Assembly (NCBI GenBank): GCA_964556225.1 | Contig: CAZKVJ010000018.1 | Location: 1-64,000, forward strand | Reading direction: 5' to 3' | Length of the DNA: 64,000 nucleotides | From: CAZKVJ01 sp964556225 | GTDB taxonomy: Bacteria > Actinomycetota > Acidimicrobiia > Acidimicrobiales > Ilumatobacteraceae | Part shown: positions 58,984 through 64,000 of the stretch, piece after piece | How positions within the stretch are numbered: position 1 is the stretch's first letter | How the letters are laid out: each line of letters opens with the position of its first letter | Translations under genes and position numbers: made by a program | The notes under the pieces: model-generated | Databases searched by the model: none | The model's input: the letters and a program-made list of their open reading frames with translations, nothing else | What the model was told of the DNA's origin: nothing

Positions 58984-61185
58984 TCACGCATCCGGCGCAG
59001 CGAGCGTCCGCGCGCCCGGTCGGCGCGGACGCCCCCGGGGGAACATCACGCCGACCGCCAGCACGAGCGCCAGGCCCGTGACGGTCGCGCCGAAGACCCC
59101 GTCGACACCCAGGTCGGTGCTGCCGAGCGAGGTGGCCGCGGAACCCTCGGCGGTGACGGCCGGCGCCACCTCCGCCTCCTCATGGCGGGCGTCGGACGCC
59201 CACGCGGCGCCGGGCAGCAGGAGCGAGATCACGCCGACGACGGCGAGGAGCGTCGAGATCCGCACCACGAGCTGACGCCCAGGAGCGGCCGGCCCGACCG
59301 TGCCGGCCGGGGACGGGGCGGCGGCGGCTCCGGCCGAGTCGCCGAGCACCCGCCGGGCGGGGTCGACGATGCACCACGACGTCAGTGCGTTGGCGGCGTC
59401 CGTTGACAGGTCGAGGAACTCGACGCCGAGGCGGGCGCTGCCGTCCGGCTGAGGTTCGACGTTGCGCACCGCCACGGTCGCGTGGAGCGGGCTGGCCAGC
59501 ACGTCGGACGGCACCTCGACGAGCAGCTCGAGGTGCGCGCCGGGGGAGGCGCCGTGGGCGGACCACAGCCCGGCACCGAGCATCGAGAGGTCGTTCACCA
59601 CGACCGGACGGTCGCCCAGCCAGCCGCGCAGCTCGGTGGGGTGGCGCTGCACCCGACGCAGCTGCGTGCGCCGTGCGAGCAGCCGGAGCTCGTCGAGTGA
59701 CAGCGCCACCAGCCACAGGGCGACGGCGAGGAGGCACGCCAGCAGCCCACGAGACATCTCCGGAAGGACGCCGAACCAGCGGTCCGAGACGGAGCGGAAG
59801 ATGACGGCGAGGTTCACGACGATCACGGTCGCGAACAGCGCTCCCCCCTGGCGCACGGCGCCGACCCCACCACGGGCCGGGCGCGATGCCGTCGCCGAGA
59901 CGGCCGCCGGCGCCCCCAGGAGGGCACCGGAGTCCGGACCCATGGTCCGCAGCGACCACCGCGTACGGTCGCCCACCGCGAGCGTCCCGTCCGACATCGC
60001 CACGATGGCGAGCGCGGTCAGCGTCACGTACGGGAGACCGAGCACCAGCACCGGCAGTGGCTCCGGCCGGAACGGCGCCTGGCCCGCCAGCAGGGCCCCG
60101 ACGACGACCGTCACGAACACGAGGCGGCGCAGCCCCGACAGCGGCCGGATGCACCAGGTGGCGAGCCCGATCCGCTGGGACGGGCTCAGCCCACGCACCC
60201 ACAGCGTGTCGCGCTGGCCGGTGAGGAGCGTCATGCACGCGGCGGCCCGGCGGCGGCGGTCGGCGTTGGCCACGTCCGGGGAGTTGAGCGGTGTGACCGA
60301 CGCGATGACCGCCACGTTGGGGGCGACCACCCGCCAACCCCGCGCCTGCAGCCGCACGGTGAGGGCGAGCTCGGCCACCACGTGCGACCCGCCGACGGGG
60401 CCGACCGCCTCGAGCGCCGCCCGCCGCACGAGCGCACCCGACCCGGTGATGACCCCGCAGCCGCGCTCGGACAGCCCACGGTTCAGCGCCTGGCGCTCGA
60501 AGCGGTGCTCGTGGCGGCCGTCGGGGCCGTGCTCGGCCGAGTCGGACACCGTGGTGATGCACGACCCCTGCACCACGGCGACCTCCGGCGCATCCAGGTA
60601 CGCCGCCAGCAGCGACACGGCATCGACCACCGGGATGTCGCCGGCGTCGACGACGAAGTACGCATCGGCGGGCACCATCAGCGCCGCGGCCACGAGCCCT
60701 GACCCGTCGTCGGCGTCGACCGGGAGATAGCCCACCCCTTGCTCGGCAGCGATCCGCTCGACCTCCGGGCGCCGGCGCAGGTCCACGACCGTGACGTCCC
60801 GCTCGGGATCGAGCTGGAGGGCGGCGAGGATCGTCGACCGCACGGCCTCTCGGCTGTGGTCCTCTACGCGCACCAGCACCTGGACCCGACCGCTGTAGAC
60901 GGCCGGGGGCCGCTCGTCCCCCGACGGCCGCCACAGCGCCCAGATCAGGAGCACGGCGGCGAGCGCACCGACCAGCTCCACCAGCAGCCCCGGAGCGGCC
61001 AGCCACGCCGGGACGTCACGCAGGGAGGCCAGGATTCGCCAGCTCAGCCAGCCCGCGCCGAACGCGAGCCCCAGCACCGCGATGGCGCGCCCGACCCGGG
61101 CACGGTCACGACGATGCAGCCTCACCAGACGTCCACGCTCCTCGTACGACTTCGACGCCGGGGTATCGGCCCAGGTCGGGGGCAC
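58984..61185 (-). CDS. GT2-like membrane protein with PilZ domain and degenerate catalytic motifs
   Basis: This protein of about 733 residues has two N-terminal helices and a cellulose-synthase-like GT2 domain (about residues 80-330), which keeps VVDAGDIP at the DxD site. A membrane part follows, then a PilZ domain (about 505-620) with RRVQR and NDLSMLGAG, the RxxxR and (D/N)xSxxG signatures that bind c-di-GMP. A second membrane and signal-like region lies near the end. The TED motif reads VAE and QxxRW is replaced by a run of arginines followed by Ala, so activity is doubtful. GTG 61185, 20 bp after nadE, or GTG 61125 may be the start. Confidence 0.75.
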   Translation of the reverse strand: MPPTWADTPASKSYEERGRLVRLHRRDRARVGRAIAVLGLAFGAGWLSWRILASLRDVPAWLAAPGLLVELVGALAAVLLIWALWRPSGDERPPAVYSGRVQVLVRVEDHSREAVRSTILAALQLDPERDVTVVDLRRRPEVERIAAEQGVGYLPVDADDGSGLVAAALMVPADAYFVVDAGDIPVVDAVSLLAAYLDAPEVAVVQGSCITTVSDSAEHGPDGRHEHRFERQALNRGLSERGCGVITGSGALVRRAALEAVGPVGGSHVVAELALTVRLQARGWRVVAPNVAVIASVTPLNSPDVANADRRRRAAACMTLLTGQRDTLWVRGLSPSQRIGLATWCIRPLSGLRRLVFVTVVVGALLAGQAPFRPEPLPVLVLGLPYVTLTALAIVAMSDGTLAVGDRTRWSLRTMGPDSGALLGAPAAVSATASRPARGGVGAVRQGGALFATVIVVNLAVIFRSVSDRWFGVLPEMSRGLLACLLAVALWLVALSLDELRLLARRTQLRRVQRHPTELRGWLGDRPVVVNDLSMLGAGLWSAHGASPGAHLELLVEVPSDVLASPLHATVAVRNVEPQPDGSARLGVEFLDLSTDAANALTSWCIVDPARRVLGDSAGAAAAPSPAGTVGPAAPGRQLVVRISTLLAVVGVISLLLPGAAWASDARHEEAEVAPAVTAEGSAATSLGSTDLGVDGVFGATVTGLALVLAVGVMFPRGRPRRPGARTLAAPDA

Positions 61186-61205
61186 CTTGAGGTGGCGCCC
61201 GAGCG

Positions 61206-62936
61206 CTAGCCGCGGAACGCGTTCGTGATCGGCAGCCGGCGGTCCCGGCCGAAGGCCTTGAGGCTCACCCGCACCCCGGGGGGGCACTGGCGGCGCTTGT
61301 ACTCGTTCAGGTCGACCAGGCGCGTCACGCGCCGTACGACGGCCTCGTCATGGCCGAAGGCGACGATCTCACCGGCCGTGCGGTCGTCCTCCACGTACAT
61401 CTCGAGGATCGGGTCGAGCACCTCGTAGGGCGGCAGGCTCTGGTCGTCACGCTGGTCGGGTCGCAGCTCGGCCGAGGGCGGCTTCGTCAGCACGTCGGCC
61501 GGCACGATCTCCCGGCCGGCGCGGCGGTTCACGTACCGGCACAGGTCGTAGACGCGGGTCTTCAGCACGTCCTTGATGACCGCGTAGCCACCCACGGAGT
61601 CGCCGTAGATGGTGAAGTAGCCGACCGCCATCTCGCTCTTGTTGCCGGTGGTGAGCACCATCCAACCCATCTTGTTGGAGAGCGCCATGAGCGTGGTGCC
61701 GCGCACCCGGCTCTGGAGGTTCTCCTCGGTGAGGTCGGCCGGGCGGTCATCGAACGACGGGGCCAGCATCTCGAGGTAGGCCCGGAACGCCGGCTCGATC
61801 TCGATGACCTGCAGGTCGATGCCCAGGTTGCGGGCCAGCGCGGCGGCGTCGCGGCGCGAGCCCTCGCTGGAGTAGCGCGACGGCATCGACACCCCGTGGA
61901 CGTGCTCGGCGCCGAGCGCGTCGACGGCCACGCACGCCACCAGCGTCGAGTCGATGCCGCCAGAGAGCCCGATCACCACGTCCGTGAAGCCGTTCTTGCG
62001 GACGTAGTCACGGGTGCCGAGCACGAGCGCTTCGTACATCTCGGCGTCCGGCGGGAGCAGCGGGGCGATCCGGGCCTCGGCGTGGGCAGCGCCCGGCTCG
62101 GTGTCGTCGACGGAGCGCTCCGACACCACCACGATCGGGAGGTGGGGATCGGTGGCGCGACCGCGCGGGTCCATCAGCCGCTTGCGGTAGACGGGGTCGA
62201 TGGCGAGCTCGACGATCAACAGCTCCTCGGCGAACTGCGCAGCCCTGGCGACGAGGGTCCCCTGGGCGTCGAACACCATGGACGCACCGTCGAACACCAG
62301 CTCGTCCTGGCCGCACACCTGGTTCACGTAGACCAGGGCACAGCTGGCATCGGCGGCGCGGGTGGCCAGCATGCGCTCACGATCTCGCACCTTGCCGTGG
62401 TGGTAGGGCGAGCCGTTGATGTTCACGTTCAGCTCGGCGCCGCCGGCGGCCTGGGTGGCGAGCGGCCCGTTCGGGCTCCACACGTCCTCACAGATGGAGA
62501 CACCGACGGGCACCCCGCCGATCAGGTACAGCTCGAGCGGGTCGCTGTCGTGACCGGGGGTGAAGTAGCGAGCTTCGTCGAACACGCCGTAGTTCGGCAG
62601 CAGCCGCTTGCGGTAGGTGCCCAGGACCCGCCCGTTCGCGCACACCGCCGCCGCGTTGTAGAGGTCGCGGCCGGCGTCGACGAAGCCGACGATGACGGCG
62701 CACCGGCCGCTGGCGGCGGCCACCTTGTCGAGCCCGGTGAGGTTGGCGGCGACGAAGCCCGGCTTCAGCACGAGGTCCTCAGGCGGGTAGCCGGTCACCG
62801 CCAGCTCCGGGAAGGCGACCAGGTCGCACCCCTTGGCGTCCGCCTGCGCAGCCAGCTCGATGATGCGCTCGACGTTGCCGTCGACGTCGCCGACCACCGG
62901 GTTCATCTGCGCCAGCGCCAGCCGCAACCGTGCCAC
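61206..62936 (-). CDS. nadE: Glutamine-dependent NAD+ synthetase
   Basis: This 576-residue two-domain enzyme has an N-terminal nitrilase-type glutaminase with Glu44 in AFPELAVTGYPPEDL, Lys in YRKRLLPNYGVFDE and Cys in VSICEDVWSPNGP. The C-terminal synthetase has the ATP loop VIGLSGGIDSTLVA. It amidates deamido-NAD+, which also sets the NADH/NAD pool sensed by Rex. GTG 62936 follows TAGCGT (62949-62944) by seven bases. Confidence 0.96.
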   Translation of the reverse strand: MARLRLALAQMNPVVGDVDGNVERIIELAAQADAKGCDLVAFPELAVTGYPPEDLVLKPGFVAANLTGLDKVAAASGRCAVIVGFVDAGRDLYNAAAVCANGRVLGTYRKRLLPNYGVFDEARYFTPGHDSDPLELYLIGGVPVGVSICEDVWSPNGPLATQAAGGAELNVNINGSPYHHGKVRDRERMLATRAADASCALVYVNQVCGQDELVFDGASMVFDAQGTLVARAAQFAEELLIVELAIDPVYRKRLMDPRGRATDPHLPIVVVSERSVDDTEPGAAHAEARIAPLLPPDAEMYEALVLGTRDYVRKNGFTDVVIGLSGGIDSTLVACVAVDALGAEHVHGVSMPSRYSSEGSRRDAAALARNLGIDLQVIEIEPAFRAYLEMLAPSFDDRPADLTEENLQSRVRGTTLMALSNKMGWMVLTTGNKSEMAVGYFTIYGDSVGGYAVIKDVLKTRVYDLCRYVNRRAGREIVPADVLTKPPSAELRPDQRDDQSLPPYEVLDPILEMYVEDDRTAGEIVAFGHDEAVVRRVTRLVDLNEYKRRQCPPGVRVSLKAFGRDRRLPITNAFRG

Positions 62937-62956
62937 GGGCGCGACGCTACCCAGGC

Positions 62957-64000
62957 TCAGCCCGTGAAGTAGCCGTAGGCGTCGACGACCAGCTGGGTGG
63001 CGTGCTGGGCGTACCAGCTCGCGCCACCGCCGGCCCCGAGGCGGGTGAGCGCGAACGCGGCTCGGGTCTGGTCCGGCGCCAGGTACACGAGGTTGCTCAC
63101 CGTGTTGCGCACCCCGCCGGCGGCGAAGGCCGTCACATACCCCTCACGGCTGGTCTCGGTGACGGTCAGGTTCTGGGCGATGGCGGTGGCCGTGTCGGGC
63201 ACGGCGGCCACGTCGATCGATCCGGTGGCGCCGTCACCGAGCCGACCGAACCCGAGCGAGGGCGGCCGGGTGTCGACGATCCGGGTGGGCGCCAGCGCGA
63301 CGTAGCGCCCCGTGGTGGACACCGGCGCGCCCGGTCCGCTGAACCAGCCGACGACGTCGACGGCGACGTCGTCGACGTTCTCGAGGTACACGTTCAGGTC
63401 ACCACCGGCGTCGAGCGCGCTCACCACGAGGTTGGTGCGGATGTCGCCGGTGAACGCCGTGTTGAGGTTCGAGGCGGTCGGCCGTGTCTCGCCCGCGTAC
63501 ACGGTGACGAACCCGGCGCCGGGAGACGTGCCGTCGATCGCGGTGACCGCCAGGGCGACCGAGCTGGCACCGTCGGGTACCCCAAGCCGTCCGGCGACCT
63601 CGAGCGTCAGGAGCTCGCCGGCGCCTGCCGGGCTGCGGCGGTACGCGTTCGTGTCGCCGGCGGGCTCGCGGCTGTCCACCAGGCGGGCCGGGTCGACGGG
63701 GACGAAGCGACCGGCGGCGGCGCCCGACGGTGCGGACATGAAGTGGCCGAGGACGTCGATCACCACGTTCGTGGTGGTGCTGACCTGGACCACGACACGA
63801 CCCTCGGCGTCGACGGGCAGCACGGCGGCGTTCGCCACCGTCTCGCCGGCGAACGTGGCGTTGACGACCGACGTGGCGGGGCGCTCCGTACGGGGCGGGT
63901 AGGCCTGCAGGTAGGTCGGCCCCCGCGGCGCCTCGAGCGTGACGTTGACGAGCACGGCCTGCGTGCCCGCCGGTACCTGGGTGTCGACCAGGCGGCTCGT
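62957..64000 (-). CDS. Surface protein with repeated RLVDTR-type domains (N-terminus beyond window)
   Basis: The open frame enters from the window edge and ends at 62957, giving 347 residues of C-terminal sequence. Three repeats of about 120-130 residues can be seen, each opening with SRLVDTQ, PARLVDSR or PTRIVDTR. They end with VVIDVLGHF, VAVDVVGWF or LVVDAYGYF. The composition is rich in Ala, Val, Thr and Gly and has no Cys. Such repeats are common in secreted proteins of high-GC actinobacteria, but I know of no function. The true start and any signal peptide are outside the window. Confidence 0.75.
   Translation of the reverse strand, partial: TSRLVDTQVPAGTQAVLVNVTLEAPRGPTYLQAYPPRTERPATSVVNATFAGETVANAAVLPVDAEGRVVVQVSTTTNVVIDVLGHFMSAPSGAAAGRFVPVDPARLVDSREPAGDTNAYRRSPAGAGELLTLEVAGRLGVPDGASSVALAVTAIDGTSPGAGFVTVYAGETRPTASNLNTAFTGDIRTNLVVSALDAGGDLNVYLENVDDVAVDVVGWFSGPGAPVSTTGRYVALAPTRIVDTRPPSLGFGRLGDGATGSIDVAAVPDTATAIAQNLTVTETSREGYVTAFAAGGVRNTVSNLVYLAPDQTRAAFALTRLGAGGGASWYAQHATQLVVDAYGYFTG

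Overview
The window is very GC-rich, densely coded and uses many GTG starts. Several features point to an actinobacterium: the rex-hemA-hemC-hemD order known from Streptomyces, a mycothiol glycosyltransferase (MshA), an RsiG-like protein, and a split cytochrome b next to complex I. A member of class Acidimicrobiia is the most likely source, but that is inference from gene content, because no rRNA or marker gene is present.

Region 1 (about 0.7-12.5 kb, minus strand) is a complete 11-subunit complex I operon, nuoABCDHIJKLMN. It lacks nuoE, nuoF and nuoG and ends in a MidA/NDUFAF7-type methyltransferase. Region 2 (12.5-17.2 kb) separates it from the second respiratory operon and holds a sphingosine-1-phosphate-lyase-like enzyme, a glutamine amidotransferase, an ACT-domain threonine deaminase and an M20 amidohydrolase. 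Region 3 (17.2-37.7 kb, minus strand) is a 21-gene super-operon. It runs from an unknown membrane protein, a 2[4Fe-4S] ferredoxin, split cytochrome b, Rieske protein, diheme cytochrome c and a second unknown membrane protein straight into a canonical 14-gene nuoA-N. Divergent from it (38-40 kb) are a mono-heme cytochrome c and a geranylgeranyl-reductase-type flavoprotein that may saturate menaquinone. Together these genes describe electron flow from NADH or another donor through menaquinone to a bc-type complex.

Region 4 (40-51 kb) is mainly haem synthesis: hemB-hemL, and rex-hemA-hemC-hemD. It also carries a HAD hydrolase, an Ig-like membrane protein and a large secreted beta-propeller protein. 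Three matching palindromes (GTGN-N6-NCAC cores) lie at the promoters of nuo operon 1, the bc-nuo super-operon and rex-hem. They match the Streptomyces Rex operator and suggest that one NADH/NAD sensor controls all three.

Region 5 (51-64 kb) holds an acyl-CoA synthetase preceded by an overlooked 29-codon membrane ORF, a SAM hydrolase (DUF62), proC, ybjN-mshA, and a moaD/rsiG-like/XRE cluster. A histidine phosphatase, a PilZ-containing GT2-like membrane protein, nadE and the end of a repeat-rich surface protein follow. Many genes here begin 7-10 nt after a TAnnnT element, so leaderless transcription looks common. No RNA genes, insertion sequences or CRISPR arrays were seen.
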